Positions 21,732 to 30,929 of a stretch of DNA of 64,000 nt are shown here, in pieces; the first letter of the stretch is position 1, and every line of letters starts with the position of its first letter. The position numbers and the translations under genes are program-made. The stretch is from Streptococcus hyointestinalis (lineage in GTDB: Bacteria; Bacillota; Bacilli; Lactobacillales; Streptococcaceae), in the NCBI RefSeq assembly GCF_011039275.1, contig NZ_JAAKGB010000001.1, positions 1,550,001 through 1,614,000 on the forward strand, given 5' to 3'. The notes beneath the pieces are model-generated. The model was given only the letters and a program-made list of their open reading frames with translations. It had not been told where the DNA came from and ran no database searches.

Positions 21732-22112
21732 GTGACAGAAAAGGAAATTTTTGATGAGTTCGGTGTAAAAATCGAAATCTTTGAAAACGAGTTGTACGAG
21801 GATGAGGCGTTTTATATACCTCCATTAAAAACCATGTTTCTTAGCGACACAATCGCTGAAAATGACAGGATAAAAGTCGCTTTGCATGAGCTAGGTCACA
21901 GAGGGCATCTACCACATCTTTACCAAGTTTTTCGGGAAGAATACGAGCTAGAGGCTAATCGCACTATGATCCACTATCTTGTAAAAGAAGCTCTAGCAAC
22001 TCTTGAGGATGCTAGAGAGTTTAACTACGTCGATTTTATGAAGTGCCACAACTTAACAACTGTCGCTGATGAGGTTATGGTTATGGAAGAATATCGCAGT
22101 TTGATTGAATGA
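21732..22112 (+). CDS. ImmA/IrrE-family metallopeptidase
   Basis: 126 residues from GTG at 21732 (GGGAG about ten bases upstream; a TTG at 21723 would lie against the ribosome site). The zinc motif HELGH (in ALHELGHRGH) and a downstream YELEANRTMIH glutamate match ImmA/IrrE peptidases. Such enzymes cleave the partner XRE repressor and trigger excision in ICEBs1 and related phages. It directly follows the repressor gene. Confidence 0.92.
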   Translation: MTEKEIFDEFGVKIEIFENELYEDEAFYIPPLKTMFLSDTIAENDRIKVALHELGHRGHLPHLYQVFREEYELEANRTMIHYLVKEALATLEDAREFNYVDFMKCHNLTTVADEVMVMEEYRSLIE

Positions 22113-22129
22113 AATAAAAGGAGACTCAA

Positions 22130-22756
22130 ATGAAATTAGGAAAAAGCACAAAAATGATAAGCGTTGCACTACTGTCATCTGTAGTATTAGCAGCTTGTTC
22201 TGACAACTCAAAGACAACTAACAGTTCCACCTACGAACAGAAAATAAAAAAGCTAGAAAAACAACAGAGAAAGCTTCAAGCGCAAGTTGAAGCTCAAGAA
22301 AAGGCGAAAGCGGAAGCTGAAAAGAGATTAAAAGATGAAGCCGAAACTGCCACGAAAAACCTAGAAGATAACCAAACTAACAATAACGTCACTCCTGCAC
22401 AAACCGCTGTCGATAAAATCACCGACCAGCAATTAAAAGCGAGTTTTCAAAATAGGATAAACGCTGTAAAAAATGCTATCTCTCAACGTGAAGAACAGGC
22501 TAGAATCGCTGCCGAACAAGAAGCTCAAAGACAAGCTGAGCAAGCGGTTGCCCAACAAGCCGAGGCACAGAGACAAGCCGAAGCCGCCGCTCAACAGCAG
22601 GCGCAACAGGGTGCAACTCTTGGTGTCGGTGGCGCTTGGTCTAACGGTCAGCCTAATGGAGTTGCTGGGCAAGATTATGCTGTTATGTCCGAATTTAGAA
22701 AACAACAATTAGAGCACCAATCAGAAGTGTTAAGACAACAGCGTGAAAATCCGTAA
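22130..22756 (+). CDS. Lysogeny-module lipoprotein with coiled coil
   Basis: 208 residues. A lipoprotein signal (MKLGKSTKMISVALLSSVVLAAC) ends in lipobox LAAC, followed by a Ser/Thr linker, a long Gln/Ala/Glu/Lys coiled coil (~33-165) and a Gly-rich C-terminus. Its position between repressor and integrase genes, and its expression in the lysogenic direction, match superinfection-exclusion lipoproteins of the S. thermophilus TP-J34 Ltp type, although I see no sequence signature shared with Ltp. It would sit on the outer face of the membrane. Confidence 0.8.
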   Translation: MKLGKSTKMISVALLSSVVLAACSDNSKTTNSSTYEQKIKKLEKQQRKLQAQVEAQEKAKAEAEKRLKDEAETATKNLEDNQTNNNVTPAQTAVDKITDQQLKASFQNRINAVKNAISQREEQARIAAEQEAQRQAEQAVAQQAEAQRQAEAAAQQQAQQGATLGVGGAWSNGQPNGVAGQDYAVMSEFRKQQLEHQSEVLRQQRENP

Positions 22757-22784
22757 CAAGAAGAAACGGAAAATAATAGTACAT

Positions 22785-22817
22785 AAAAAAACTGCTAGCC
22801 TATCCACAAGCTAGCAG
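22785..22817 (-). terminator. Terminator of the integrase-adjacent RNA
   Basis: Perfect 8-bp stem CTGCTAGC (22792-22799)/GCTAGCAG (22810-22817), 10-base loop, followed on the minus strand by seven T. The A-rich side is to the left, so it works for minus-strand transcripts. Confidence 0.85.
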
Positions 22818-23093
22818 TCATACCGCAGAAATCAACACGTATTAAAGGATATTGAAAAAAAATAATTTAGGAGCAAAACCTTTTTTTCAAAAGATTTCAT
22901 GGAAAACGAAACGTGAATTTTAACTACGCCTGAACTTTAAGAGGCCCGAAATGATATAGAGAGTTTTCCGCAATAAAAGAAAATAGCTCATTTAGAAATG
23001 GACAAACAATGAACTAAAGCCGACTCGTTAAGTAAACAACATGAACGTAAACCAAGTATGAAGAAAGTTTAGTGGTGGACTTCCAACACCACT
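22786..23093 (-). ncRNA. Candidate ~310-nt RNA, promoter to terminator
   Basis: The minus-strand promoter TTGTTT (23123-23128)-N17-TATACT (23100-23105) starts transcription near 23093, exactly at a perfect 8-bp hairpin TAGTGGTG/CACCACTA (23087-23094 with 23070-23077). A long-range stem GGAAAAC/GTTTTCC lies within, and the transcript ends at terminator CTGCTAGC/GCTAGCAG (22792-22817) with a T-run. No ORF has a ribosome site. It runs against the lysogeny genes. A related class of integrase-associated RNAs may exist in Lactobacillales phages; I cannot confirm a match. Confidence 0.5.
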
Positions 23094-23181
23094 ATATTAA
23101 GTATAGCGCATACAAACGAAAAAAACAAAATAAAAAACCGATTTAAAGGGGGTGATGCCAAAAAAATCTCCATGTAAAAAA

Positions 23182-23212
23182 GACCTTGTCCAGAAGTCGC
23201 TATTACAAGGAG
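23182..23212 (+). promoter_or_regulatory. Hairpin masking the integrase ribosome site
   Basis: CCTTGT (23184-23189) can pair with ACAAGG (23205-23210), covering half of the AAGGAG ribosome site (23207-23212) of int. This could keep integrase translation low in the lysogen. The left half belongs to a 17-bp sequence also found at 17998-18014. Confidence 0.4.
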
Positions 23213-23219
23213 AAAAAAC

Positions 23220-24413
23220 ATGAAGTACACAAAAACTAAATACCCAAATATCTTTACCTACCACACATCACAAGGTAAATTCTACTACGTCAGACGTTCT
23301 TTCATCTTTCAAAACAAGAAGAAAGAAATTACCAAGAGTGGGCTAAAAACCCTACCAGAAGCACGCATTGTCCTTGCCGATATGGACAAACAAATCGAAG
23401 AGCAAACAATAGTCATCAACAAGAATATAACCGTAGCAGACTATTGGAAAATCTTCTACAACAAGCGAACTAAGACCAACCGTTGGACACCAAACACCGA
23501 GGTGTACTACAAGAGTACCTTTAAAAATCACATTTTGCCACACTATGGCGATATTAAATTAAAGGAGCTATCTCGCAATGAGTACGAGAACCATATTGCA
23601 GGTCTGCTCAAGGTCAAGCCTAGAGATAGCGTCAAAATTATAAACTCTTGCTTTATGGCAATGCTAAATGACGCTGTTTTGAATGGTAACATCACCACAA
23701 ACCGCCTTAAACAAATTTACATCGGTGAGAGTGCAATCCCTCCCCAAAATAAAAAGGTTACCTTAGAGCAGTTCCGTATTTGGATACAAAAAGCCCAAGA
23801 GATAATGCCTAAGACCTTTTTTGCACTGACCTATCTGACTATCTTTGGTCTCCGCCGAGGGGAGGTTTTTGGGCTTAGAACATGCGATATAACAACAAAT
23901 ATCAATGGCAGAGCACTGCTCTCTCTGCACGATAGCCGATGTAACCACACTAAAAACGGCAGACATGGTCTAAAGACACTAAGCTCTGAGCGTTGGGTCA
24001 CACTCGATGAAACAGGGACAGAGCTTATCCAATACCTCTTGAGTGAAGCTGAGCGTATCAAAAAGAAACATGGCATCATCAAAGAGGACGAATGGGACTA
24101 CATCAGTCTTAGAGAAGATGGTGAACTCATCAATCCCAACCGATTAAATTATCAGTTTGACAAGGTCAACGACCAAGTTGGCTTTAGAATAACACCACAC
24201 ATGATGCGGCACTTCTTTACGACACAAAGCATTATTGCTGGCGTCTCCATAGAAGCTCTTAGCCAAGTCCTCGGACACACCAAGGTGTATATGACTGATA
24301 GATACAACCAGGTACACGATGAGCTCTCTGAGCGAGTCTCCAATGCTTTTATCGACCAAATATCCCCTCAAAACTCCCCCCTAAAATCCCCGCCTAATAT
24401 CGAAATTATATAG
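23220..24413 (+). CDS. int: Tyrosine-family phage integrase
   Basis: 397 residues. N-terminal arm-binding type domain (~1-65), SAM-like core-binding domain (~70-160) and catalytic domain with LRRGE (Arg212 or Arg213), HMMR (His327, Arg330), LGH (His353) and the nucleophile Tyr362 in RYNQ. It directs site-specific recombination at the attachment site 70-110 bp downstream, which lies in the CRISPR array. Ribosome site ACAAGGAG before the ATG can be masked by a hairpin with CCTTGT (23184-23189). No host tRNA gene is near; the target is the CRISPR repeat. Confidence 0.97.
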   Translation: MKYTKTKYPNIFTYHTSQGKFYYVRRSFIFQNKKKEITKSGLKTLPEARIVLADMDKQIEEQTIVINKNITVADYWKIFYNKRTKTNRWTPNTEVYYKSTFKNHILPHYGDIKLKELSRNEYENHIAGLLKVKPRDSVKIINSCFMAMLNDAVLNGNITTNRLKQIYIGESAIPPQNKKVTLEQFRIWIQKAQEIMPKTFFALTYLTIFGLRRGEVFGLRTCDITTNINGRALLSLHDSRCNHTKNGRHGLKTLSSERWVTLDETGTELIQYLLSEAERIKKKHGIIKEDEWDYISLREDGELINPNRLNYQFDKVNDQVGFRITPHMMRHFFTTQSIIAGVSIEALSQVLGHTKVYMTDRYNQVHDELSERVSNAFIDQISPQNSPLKSPPNIEII

Positions 24414-24485
24414 AAAAATATCAAAAAACAACTACTCAAATAATAGTTGACCCCCTTTAAAACTCCGATATTTTCTGATATTCTC

Positions 24486-24523
24486 AGAGCTGTTAAGACA
24501 CAATGTTTTAACAGCTCTAAAAC
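24486..24523. other. attR: phage attachment site within the leader-proximal CRISPR repeat
   Basis: 11-bp inverted arms AGAGCTGTTAA (24486-24496) and TTAACAGCTCT (24508-24518) flank an 11-bp spacer, the layout of a tyrosine-recombinase core site. Positions 24511-24523, read on the minus strand, are GTTTTAGAGCTGT, the first 13 bases of the CRISPR repeat seen in full at 30744-30779. After them the sequence diverges from the repeat into phage DNA. The leader adjoins at 24524. This is the chromosome-phage junction. Confidence 0.85.
24511..24523 (-). CRISPR. Remnant of first CRISPR repeat (13 of 36 nt)
   Basis: The only repeat material left at the leader end: 13 bases identical to the start of the type II-A repeat. 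No spacer or further repeat follows, because phage DNA begins. The rest of the array should lie beyond the left end of the prophage, outside this window. Confidence 0.85.
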
Positions 24524-24619
24524 CTCGTGGACCAATTTTTGTCCCGACATTTCGTAATCGCGCCGTTCATCTCAGCTAGATTTCAGTTTCAAATGGTTCC
24601 AGTTATTACTCTCATTATA
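24524..24619 (-). promoter_or_regulatory. CRISPR leader and pre-crRNA promoter
   Basis: Minus-strand sequence with an extended -10 TGCTATAAT (-10 at 24614-24619, overlapping the csn2 stop), then the conserved streptococcal type II-A leader, ending ATTGGTCCACGAG directly at the repeat. The sequence resembles leaders of S. pyogenes and S. thermophilus type II-A arrays that I remember. In this genome its transcript would run into the phage and antisense to the integrase gene. Confidence 0.85.
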
Positions 24620-25280
24620 GCATGTTTTCAGAAGATAAGAAATAATCTTCATCCAGCACATACTGCGGAAAGTCGTATAATCGTCTTGGTTCAATGAAAA
24701 GCACCGTTTGATGAGACAGACGAATGTACTCAACGACTTTTTCCACCTCGTCTTTGGTCAAATAAGCACCAACATTGACAAAAACTAAGAGCTTTTTCTT
24801 ACTCAAATAATGATAAGTTTGCAAAATTTCAAAGCATTTCTCAAAAATGCTATCACTTGCTGTCTCAATCTTGACACCCAGCGCCTTGATGAGCTCTAAA
24901 ACGGTGATTTCATCGTATTCTAAGTCCAACTCATTTTCCAAGCATTCAAAGGAAATCAACTCTGTGATCGTTGATGCCAACTTTTCAATCATTGATTTGA
25001 CTTCTGGCTTAGCATTCAACTGCTCTTCAAGATCAGCGTGGATAAGCTTTAGCATGGCAGGTGCATTGACATCATAACCTAAAATATCCGTCACCAGCAT
25101 AAGCTCAGACGCTTTTAGTGACTTCATCTTTTCATCGTAGAGTTTGAGTTCATCATCCTCTTGATACTGGTAAAAATGCTTAACCAAAGAAGAAAACACG
25201 GTAACATCCTCTACGACTAAAACAGTCTCTTGCGCTAAAGTCAAGGGCTCGTCTAGTATGGGAAAATTAATCTTCAACAT
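24615..25280 (-). CDS. csn2: Type II-A CRISPR adaptation protein Csn2
   Basis: 221 residues, the short Csn2 form of S. pyogenes/S. thermophilus CRISPR3. The N-terminus [25 protein letters not shown] and C-terminal [21 protein letters not shown] are typical. Csn2 forms a tetrameric DNA-end-binding ring that acts with Cas1-Cas2 and Cas9 in spacer acquisition. The start overlaps the cas2 stop. The gene appears intact although the array it serves is interrupted just downstream. Confidence 0.97.
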   Translation of the reverse strand: MLKINFPILDEPLTLAQETVLVVEDVTVFSSLVKHFYQYQEDDELKLYDEKMKSLKASELMLVTDILGYDVNAPAMLKLIHADLEEQLNAKPEVKSMIEKLASTITELISFECLENELDLEYDEITVLELIKALGVKIETASDSIFEKCFEILQTYHYLSKKKLLVFVNVGAYLTKDEVEKVVEYIRLSHQTVLFIEPRRLYDFPQYVLDEDYFLSSENML

Positions 25281-25611
25281 CATAAGCCTCCCCTAGAAAA
25301 ACCACTCGTTCATCCGAGTTGGCGACACTTGTGTCCTTGTCCCCATTGAGATAAATCATCCGTGAAAACTGCTTTTCAGTCACCGTAAGAAGCGTAATGC
25401 TGCCTTTTTTAGGATTATTTTCCTGCAAGCGATCAACCATGGCTTTATTTGCGGTGTTATTAAGCAGCAACTTACTGTAAATCGAAAATTGGTGCATAAT
25501 AAAGCCCTCATTGAGCAAAAATTTTCTAAATTTCCGGTAGGCTTTTCGCTCCTCGGCAGTGTCTGTCGGCATATCAAACATCAAAATCATTCGCATATAT
25601 CGATAACTCAT
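25267..25611 (-). CDS. cas2: CRISPR adaptation nuclease-fold protein Cas2
   Basis: 114 residues with the ferredoxin-like Cas2 fold: [30 protein letters not shown] (conserved Asp near residue 13) and a basic middle. It forms the Cas1-Cas2 integrase complex that inserts spacers at the leader-repeat junction. Overlaps cas1 by 4 bp and csn2 by 14 bp. Slightly longer at the C-terminus than minimal Cas2. Confidence 0.97.
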   Translation of the reverse strand: MSYRYMRMILMFDMPTDTAEERKAYRKFRKFLLNEGFIMHQFSIYSKLLLNNTANKAMVDRLQENNPKKGSITLLTVTEKQFSRMIYLNGDKDTSVANSDERVVFLGEAYDVED

Positions 25612-26474
25612 ATCCTAAATTCAGAAACTCCTTTTCCACCATTATTCAACGCCTTGATGACCTTTTTGGTATAGTCACTGACAATATTTGTCAAATACAT
25701 CTCCTTGTTCTTGTAAGCATAAGTCTCTGAAAACATAGTAAAAAGCTCACGTTTCATTTTGACAAAACTAGCGTCACGATTCTCATAGATGATACGGTCT
25801 ACAATAGGGCGAAAAGGCTCCATGATGTCACTGGCAAGATTAAACTGGTTAAACTGATTGGCGTGTTTCAGCCCAAACTGCGTCATACAACCTGTAATAA
25901 CCACCTCACGAGCAAACATACTCATCAACAAGGTGTAGCCATAATCGAGACCTGCATTGATAGGACAATCCAAGTCACGACTAAAGTCATTCCCAAAAAG
26001 CCTATTAAAATAAATCCGTGCAGAATGCCCTTCACGATTAGTAGGGTCAAACAGCTCCAAGCCCTGATACAAGTCCATAATCGCCTGCGATTTTTCATAA
26101 AAACCACACTCACCTAAGTAAAGGCTTTGATTGAGTATCTTTTGTGAAATGATGTCTGTCCACACTTCTGCCTTGACCGTCTCATCCCAAGCAATCTGCC
26201 GAGACAGCTGTAAGCTCGAGTCGTGCCGTCCATAAAAGGGCATGAGCATAGCTGTCGGCAGGCGCTTATCATCACAGAAAATCACCAAAATATTTTCATC
26301 CACCAAACGCTTTATTAGCATAGTCGTCAGCACAATATCTGTCGTCTCAAGTAGCAAAATATCAATCTCCGAGAGATGAATCATCTCCGTCTGATGAGCA
26401 TTCTTGAAAATAAGATGATTGTTCTTATAAGAGAGTTTTGAGTGGGTATTTACCACAATCGTTCGCCAACCCAT
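25608..26474 (-). CDS. cas1: CRISPR integrase Cas1
   Basis: 288 residues. Catalytic metal ligands are visible: Glu148 in [10 protein letters not shown], His204 in [10 protein letters not shown], Glu219 in DIMEPFRP. It is the integrase subunit for new spacers, which recognises the leader-repeat boundary. With the first repeat reduced to 13 bases by the prophage, its normal substrate at this locus is gone. Overlaps cas9 by one base and cas2 by 4 bp. Confidence 0.98.
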   Translation of the reverse strand: MGWRTIVVNTHSKLSYKNNHLIFKNAHQTEMIHLSEIDILLLETTDIVLTTMLIKRLVDENILVIFCDDKRLPTAMLMPFYGRHDSSLQLSRQIAWDETVKAEVWTDIISQKILNQSLYLGECGFYEKSQAIMDLYQGLELFDPTNREGHSARIYFNRLFGNDFSRDLDCPINAGLDYGYTLLMSMFAREVVITGCMTQFGLKHANQFNQFNLASDIMEPFRPIVDRIIYENRDASFVKMKRELFTMFSETYAYKNKEMYLTNIVSDYTKKVIKALNNGGKGVSEFRI

Positions 26475-29400
26475 TAGACATCCCCCAGCTGACTCAAATC
26501 AATGCGTGTCTCATACAGACCTGTGATGGATTGGTGGATGAGGGTGGCATTGAGACATTCTGTGGTTGACGTATAACGTTTGCGTGGGATTTTCTCACCA
26601 AGGAAAGTAAAATCAGCCGGTGCACCCAGTGCCGTCAAACCAAGGAGATTGATAAAGGACGGTGCAATCTCTTCTATCGGAAAATAATCGTTGATTCTTT
26701 CTGCAGCAGCCTTGATTTTGATGACATTCTTTTCAGCGTCGATGTAGTTATAGGCAAATACCTCAATATAAGATAACAAAAGTTTGAAATCTTCTTTATG
26801 AGCTTTGACATACTCTAAATGTTTTGGCTCATTGAGATTGTTAATGCGGTGTGCATGATAAAGCAAGGTTGAGAGTTTCTGTGGTAAGACTATTTCATTT
26901 CCTTTTTGCAGCTCACCAGCGCTTGCTAGCAGACGTTTTTTCCCATCAGAAAAGGCAAATAGGCTATACTTAGGCAGGACAATCAAGGTATCTTTTTGTA
27001 TATTTTTATAGCCCTTGCTCTCCAAGAAAGCAACTTTATTTTCTTCGAAAGCAAGACGCTCCATAACAGAGATACCAACTAGCGTTTTAATCGTTTTCAG
27101 CTTTTTAGCTTTGCCTTTTTCAACATCAGCGACAACAAAGACAGAGTAGGCAATTGTTGGACTGTCAAAGCCACCATACTTTTTAGGGTCCAAATAAACA
27201 TCCTTCGTCTTTCTTGCGATGAGCTTATCAGAGTCACCCTTTGGTAAAATAGACTCTTTTGAAAAACGACCTGCTTGCTTTTCAACTTTTTTTACGATGT
27301 TGACCTGTGGATAGGCAAGCACTTTTTGAACTGTTGTGACATCTTTTTCTTTGTTCCATGCGACTTCACCTGTTTCTTCGCATGTCTCAATAACTGGACG
27401 CTCTACTATCTTGCCATCTGGATACTCGACCCTATCTTTAAAGATATTTAACAAGTTAGAGTAGAAGAAAGACTTAGCAGTCGCTTTGTCTTTGGTAGTC
27501 GCAATCATCTTGCGCAAGTTGTAATTTTTATACTCACCATAGACAAATTCAGGCTCTAGCTTTGGATATTTTTTGAGCAGAGCAAGACCCACAACGACAT
27601 TAAGATAAGCATCATGTGCATGATGATAATCATTGATTTCACGCACTTTGTAAAGCTCATTAATTTTCCTAAATTGAGAAACCAAGCTTGATTTAAGGGC
27701 GATAATCTTAACATCACGGATGACCTTGTCATCCTCATCTCGCTTGGTATTGAAGCGCTTATCCAAAATCTGTGCGACATGTTTGGTGATTTGTCTAGTC
27801 TCTACCAGTTGACGCTTGATAAAGCCTGCTTTATCGTTTTCACTCAAAGCGCCACGCTCCGCTCTCGTCAAGTTATCAAACTTACGCTGAGAGATGAGTT
27901 TTGACTTACGTAATCGCTCCCAGTAAGCCTTTTGTTTCTTAACAACCTCAAGACTCGGCACATCATCTGACTTACCACGGTTTTTAGCTGAACTTGTCAA
28001 AACACGATTATCTATGGAATCATCCTTGATAAAGGCTTGAGGAATAATGTGGTCAATATCATATTGACTAAGGTGATCAATATCAAGCGCTTCACCTGTG
28101 TACATGTCCTTACCATTTTGGAGATAGTAAAGAAACAGCCTATCATCTTTGAGATGGTCGTTTTCAATATTATCTTCCACATAAGACGGTTTATTCGTGT
28201 CTAAAATCTTACTACCAAAATCTTTTAAAGCATCTTGAAGACGTTTCAAACGCTGTTGTGAGTTCTTACGCCCTTTGTTAGTGGTCTGGTTTTCACGAGC
28301 TATTTCAATGACGATATGTTCTGGCGCATGCCCCATTACCTTAACCAGCTCATCAACAATTTTCACACTCTGCAAAATCCCTTTTTTAATGGCGGGACTG
28401 CCTGCCAGCTGGCTGACGGTTTCTTTAATATTATCCACCTTATCAATGACCTGTGCTTTTTTAATCGTCTCTTTGAAAGATAGCCGTTCATCATTGATGA
28501 GCTGCATAAAGTTACGATTAGCATTACCATCATCCATCAAATAATCCAGAATGGTCTTATTCGTTTCTTTATTGCGAATGCCATCGATAAGTTTATGAGA
28601 CAGTTTCCCCCAGCCAGTGTAATGCTTGCGTGCTAGTTGTTTTAGCTCTTTTTTTGTAAACAGATGACTGTATTTTTGCAGGCGCTTATAAATCATCTGT
28701 TTATCCTCAAACAAGGTCAGTGTATGAATGATATCTTCGATAATATCTTCATTCGCCTCATCGTCTAAGAAATCTTTGTCCAAGATTTTCTTCAAATCAT
28801 GATAGGTGCCAAGACTGGCGTTGAAGGTTTTCTTTTCCTCATCAAGTCCTTCTATGTCAACAGCTCTTAGTATAGGATGTACTTTGTCTAAATGGCTTAA
28901 CAGCTTATCTTTAGTGACTTTTCGCTCCTCTTTAAAGACCTGATTAAAAATACTCTTCTTAGTCTTTGCATCAAAATAAATTGATTTTCCTCGCTCATCG
29001 ATATATTTGATTTTGGTCAACTCATTATAAACGGTGAATTTTTCATAGACGAAGCTGTGTTTTGGTAGCACCTTTTCCTCTGGCAAATAAAGGTCATATG
29101 AGGTCATCTTTGTGATAAAGTCCTCTGCAGACTTGTCCTTATCCACCACCTCATCAAAGTTCCAAGGCGTGATTTTTTCATCAGAGCTGTAACTTGCCCA
29201 GGCAAAACGTCCTTTCTGACGTGCTAAAGGACCAACATAGTAAGGGATTTTAAAGGTGAAGATTTTTTCAATCTTATCTTGATTTTCCGCTAAAAATGGA
29301 TAGTATGTCGCTTGACGGCGTAAAATTGCCCGGAGCTCTTTTAAATGCAATTGGTGCGGAATCGCTCCATTATCAAAGGTTCTCTGCTTACGCAAAAAGT

Positions 29401-30613
29401 CATCACGCTCGATTTTATCAAGAAAATACTGACTACCGTCCAGTTTTGAGAGAATGCCTTTTAGATATTTGTAAAAATCATCCTGCTTCACACTAGTTTT
29501 AGTGTATCCCTTATTTTTTCGATTTTTGATGTAGGCTGCATAGCCATTTTTCTTCTCGTCTTTGAAAATCTCAGTATACTTTTCAGGTGCTTTTTCCTTG
29601 ATAAAACGCTTCAGCTTAGCGAGGTCTTCCTCGTGCTCTGTGTAGCGCTTAACCATTGAGGCAGAGACTTTTGCCTTGGTTGTGTCGTCATTTACCGTCA
29701 AAATTCCTGATAATAAAATAGCATTATAGAGATTTTGAGCAGCTACAAAGACATCAGCCAAATCATCTCCGATTTGAGCTAACACTTCACCCAAATCCTC
29801 CTCGTAGCTGTCTTTTGAAAACTGCAGCTTAGCATCTTCTGATAGTTTGAAATTTGCTTTAAAATTGGGCTGCAAACCAAGTGATAGAGCGATAAGATTA
29901 CCAAAAAAGCTGTTCTTCTTTTCTGTTGGGTAGTGTTTGATAAGCTTTTCCAAACGGTGTGACTTACTGCTATTTTCAGTCAAAATCGTAGCCGCATCCA
30001 CCTCTATCTCAGAGAGATGACTATCCTCTACACTCTTATCATACACTTCTACGAATGCTTCAAATAGCTTTTGAACATCTGTATTCTCAGCATCCAAATC
30101 CCCCTCAATCAAAAAATGCCCACGAAACTTGATAATATGCGCCAATGCTAAATAAACAAGACGCAAATCAGCTTTTTCTTGTTTGTCAGCCAAGTGTTTT
30201 CTGAGGTGATAAATTGTAGGAAAGGCTTTGTGATAAGCTTTTTCCTCAACTTCATTTGCAAAAATAGGATGACGCTCACTACTCTTATCTTCTGGCTTTA
30301 AAAAGGACTCATCCAAACGATGAAAAAAACTCTCATCAACCTTGTTCATCTCCTCAGCAAAAATCTCCTGAAGATAGCGAAGACGATTTTTACGACGTGT
30401 ATAACGCCGTCTTGCAGTTCGCTTAAGACGTGTCCCTTCAGCCGTATCAGCGCCATCAAACAAGAGCGCTCCTAATAAGTTTTTCTTAACTGCCGTCTTA
30501 TTGGTATTACCACGTACTTTCATCTTCTTTGATGGAACTTTATAGTCATCGGTCACAACTGCCCAACCGACGCTGTTTGTACCAATATCAAGGCCAATTG
30601 AGTATTTTTTCAT
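26474..30613 (-). CDS. cas9: Type II-A effector nuclease Cas9
   Basis: 1379 residues, close to S. pyogenes Cas9 in size and sequence. RuvC-I starts [13 protein letters not shown] (Asp9), the arginine-rich bridge helix is [16 protein letters not shown], the HNH motif DIDHIIPQ has catalytic His855, and RuvC-III has HHAHDAYLN. The PAM-contacting pair Arg1344/Arg1346 (PRKRYTS) equals Arg1333/Arg1335 of S. pyogenes Cas9, predicting an NGG-like PAM. The frame is uninterrupted. It opens the cas operon; with tracrRNA intact but the array cut off, crRNA supply is the missing part. Confidence 0.99.
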   Translation of the reverse strand: MKKYSIGLDIGTNSVGWAVVTDDYKVPSKKMKVRGNTNKTAVKKNLLGALLFDGADTAEGTRLKRTARRRYTRRKNRLRYLQEIFAEEMNKVDESFFHRLDESFLKPEDKSSERHPIFANEVEEKAYHKAFPTIYHLRKHLADKQEKADLRLVYLALAHIIKFRGHFLIEGDLDAENTDVQKLFEAFVEVYDKSVEDSHLSEIEVDAATILTENSSKSHRLEKLIKHYPTEKKNSFFGNLIALSLGLQPNFKANFKLSEDAKLQFSKDSYEEDLGEVLAQIGDDLADVFVAAQNLYNAILLSGILTVNDDTTKAKVSASMVKRYTEHEEDLAKLKRFIKEKAPEKYTEIFKDEKKNGYAAYIKNRKNKGYTKTSVKQDDFYKYLKGILSKLDGSQYFLDKIERDDFLRKQRTFDNGAIPHQLHLKELRAILRRQATYYPFLAENQDKIEKIFTFKIPYYVGPLARQKGRFAWASYSSDEKITPWNFDEVVDKDKSAEDFITKMTSYDLYLPEEKVLPKHSFVYEKFTVYNELTKIKYIDERGKSIYFDAKTKKSIFNQVFKEERKVTKDKLLSHLDKVHPILRAVDIEGLDEEKKTFNASLGTYHDLKKILDKDFLDDEANEDIIEDIIHTLTLFEDKQMIYKRLQKYSHLFTKKELKQLARKHYTGWGKLSHKLIDGIRNKETNKTILDYLMDDGNANRNFMQLINDERLSFKETIKKAQVIDKVDNIKETVSQLAGSPAIKKGILQSVKIVDELVKVMGHAPEHIVIEIARENQTTNKGRKNSQQRLKRLQDALKDFGSKILDTNKPSYVEDNIENDHLKDDRLFLYYLQNGKDMYTGEALDIDHLSQYDIDHIIPQAFIKDDSIDNRVLTSSAKNRGKSDDVPSLEVVKKQKAYWERLRKSKLISQRKFDNLTRAERGALSENDKAGFIKRQLVETRQITKHVAQILDKRFNTKRDEDDKVIRDVKIIALKSSLVSQFRKINELYKVREINDYHHAHDAYLNVVVGLALLKKYPKLEPEFVYGEYKNYNLRKMIATTKDKATAKSFFYSNLLNIFKDRVEYPDGKIVERPVIETCEETGEVAWNKEKDVTTVQKVLAYPQVNIVKKVEKQAGRFSKESILPKGDSDKLIARKTKDVYLDPKKYGGFDSPTIAYSVFVVADVEKGKAKKLKTIKTLVGISVMERLAFEENKVAFLESKGYKNIQKDTLIVLPKYSLFAFSDGKKRLLASAGELQKGNEIVLPQKLSTLLYHAHRINNLNEPKHLEYVKAHKEDFKLLLSYIEVFAYNYIDAEKNVIKIKAAAERINDYFPIEEIAPSFINLLGLTALGAPADFTFLGEKIPRKRYTSTTECLNATLIHQSITGLYETRIDLSQLGDV

Positions 30614-30694
30614 AGAAAACTCCTTTATAAAATCTTAGTTGTAATGATTACAATACAATTTTCACAAATTTTCAAGTCAAAAGACAATTGATTT
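30614..30694 (-). promoter_or_regulatory. cas operon promoter region
   Basis: Upstream of cas9 on the minus strand: TTGACT followed 17-19 bases later by TGTATTGTAAT, a plausible -35/-10, about 60 bases before the ATG; ribosome site AAAGGAG. In S. pyogenes this promoter is repressed by Cas9 guided by long-form tracrRNA. By eye I found no NGG-flanked match here to the putative natural guide. Confidence 0.45.
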
Positions 30695-30723
30695 CTGACA
30701 AAATAATTGTTTTTTGTTAAACT
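30695..30723 (+). promoter_or_regulatory. Putative promoter of long-form tracrRNA
   Basis: CTGACA (30695-30700), 17-base spacer, TAAACT (30718-30723). The predicted start near 30730-30731 is about 13 bases before the solitary CRISPR repeat, matching the start position of S. pyogenes tracr-L relative to its repeat-like segment as I remember it. Confidence 0.5.
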
Positions 30724-30743
30724 GGAATCATGTATTATGTTTA

Positions 30744-30779
30744 GTTTTAGAGCTGTGTTGTTTCGAATGGTTCCAAAAC
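30744..30779 (+). CRISPR. Solitary full-length CRISPR repeat upstream of tracrRNA
   Basis: A complete 36-nt repeat (starts GTTTTAGAGCTGTG, ends TTCCAAAAC) on the + strand, between the cas9 promoter and tracrRNA. It is complementary to the tracrRNA anti-repeat (30931-30954) apart from one G-U pair and the normal bulge. It has no neighbouring repeats, so it is not an array. If transcribed from ~30730 with tracrRNA it would fold onto the anti-repeat in cis, with the 13 bases before it as guide. Confidence 0.85.
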
Positions 30780-30804
30780 AGCTAATACTATCTCCAAAGT
30801 TTTT
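30780..30804. other. Linker between solitary repeat and hairpin in tracr-L
   Basis: About 25 nt separating the repeat (ends 30779) from the 14-bp hairpin. ATACTA here can pair with TAGTAT at 30843-30848, lengthening the hairpin base. No separate function is seen. Confidence 0.35.
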
Positions 30805-30840
30805 TAGTAGTCTCTCTATCAGTCATTAGAGAGACTACTA
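30805..30840 (+). other. 14-bp perfect hairpin between repeat and anti-repeat
   Basis: TAGTAGTCTCTCTA (30805-30818) and its exact complement (30827-30840) with an 8-base loop; flanking ATACTA/TAGTAT can extend it. It may bring the upstream repeat close to the anti-repeat within a long tracrRNA, or act as an attenuator. Confidence 0.6.
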
Positions 30841-30929
30841 TTAGTATACAACCGTTTTCATTATACCATATTTAACTTATTTTGAGCAAAAGAGTTGATA
30901 AGTTTATGTAAAAATGCTATACTGTCTAT

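Larger units (their letters stand above)
22757..23219. other. Gene-free region between lipoprotein and integrase
   Basis: 463 bp without a credible ORF on either strand. It contains a minus-strand promoter (23100-23128), a predicted structured RNA (22786-23093), its terminator (22785-22817), and the leader of the integrase gene with a hairpin over its ribosome site. Confidence 0.6.
1..24523. mobile_element. Temperate siphophage-type prophage, right-hand part (left end outside window)
   Basis: A continuous block of phage genes ends at an attachment site inside the CRISPR array. It holds an early/replication operon on the minus strand, a cro/cI switch near 21050-21350, and + strand lysogeny genes ending in a tyrosine integrase. 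Genes are short, overlap by 1-20 bp and have strong Shine-Dalgarno sites. No terminase, capsid, tail or lysis genes are in the window, so the left part is missing. The right boundary at 24523 is set by the switch from phage sequence to a recognisable type II-A leader and csn2. Confidence 0.95.

Noticed and set aside
30614..30743. An NGG-flanked 11-nt target for the putative natural guide in the cas9 promoter
   Set aside because: I checked the NGG and CCN sites visible in this interval and found no convincing match to 30731-30743; left as an open question rather than a claim.
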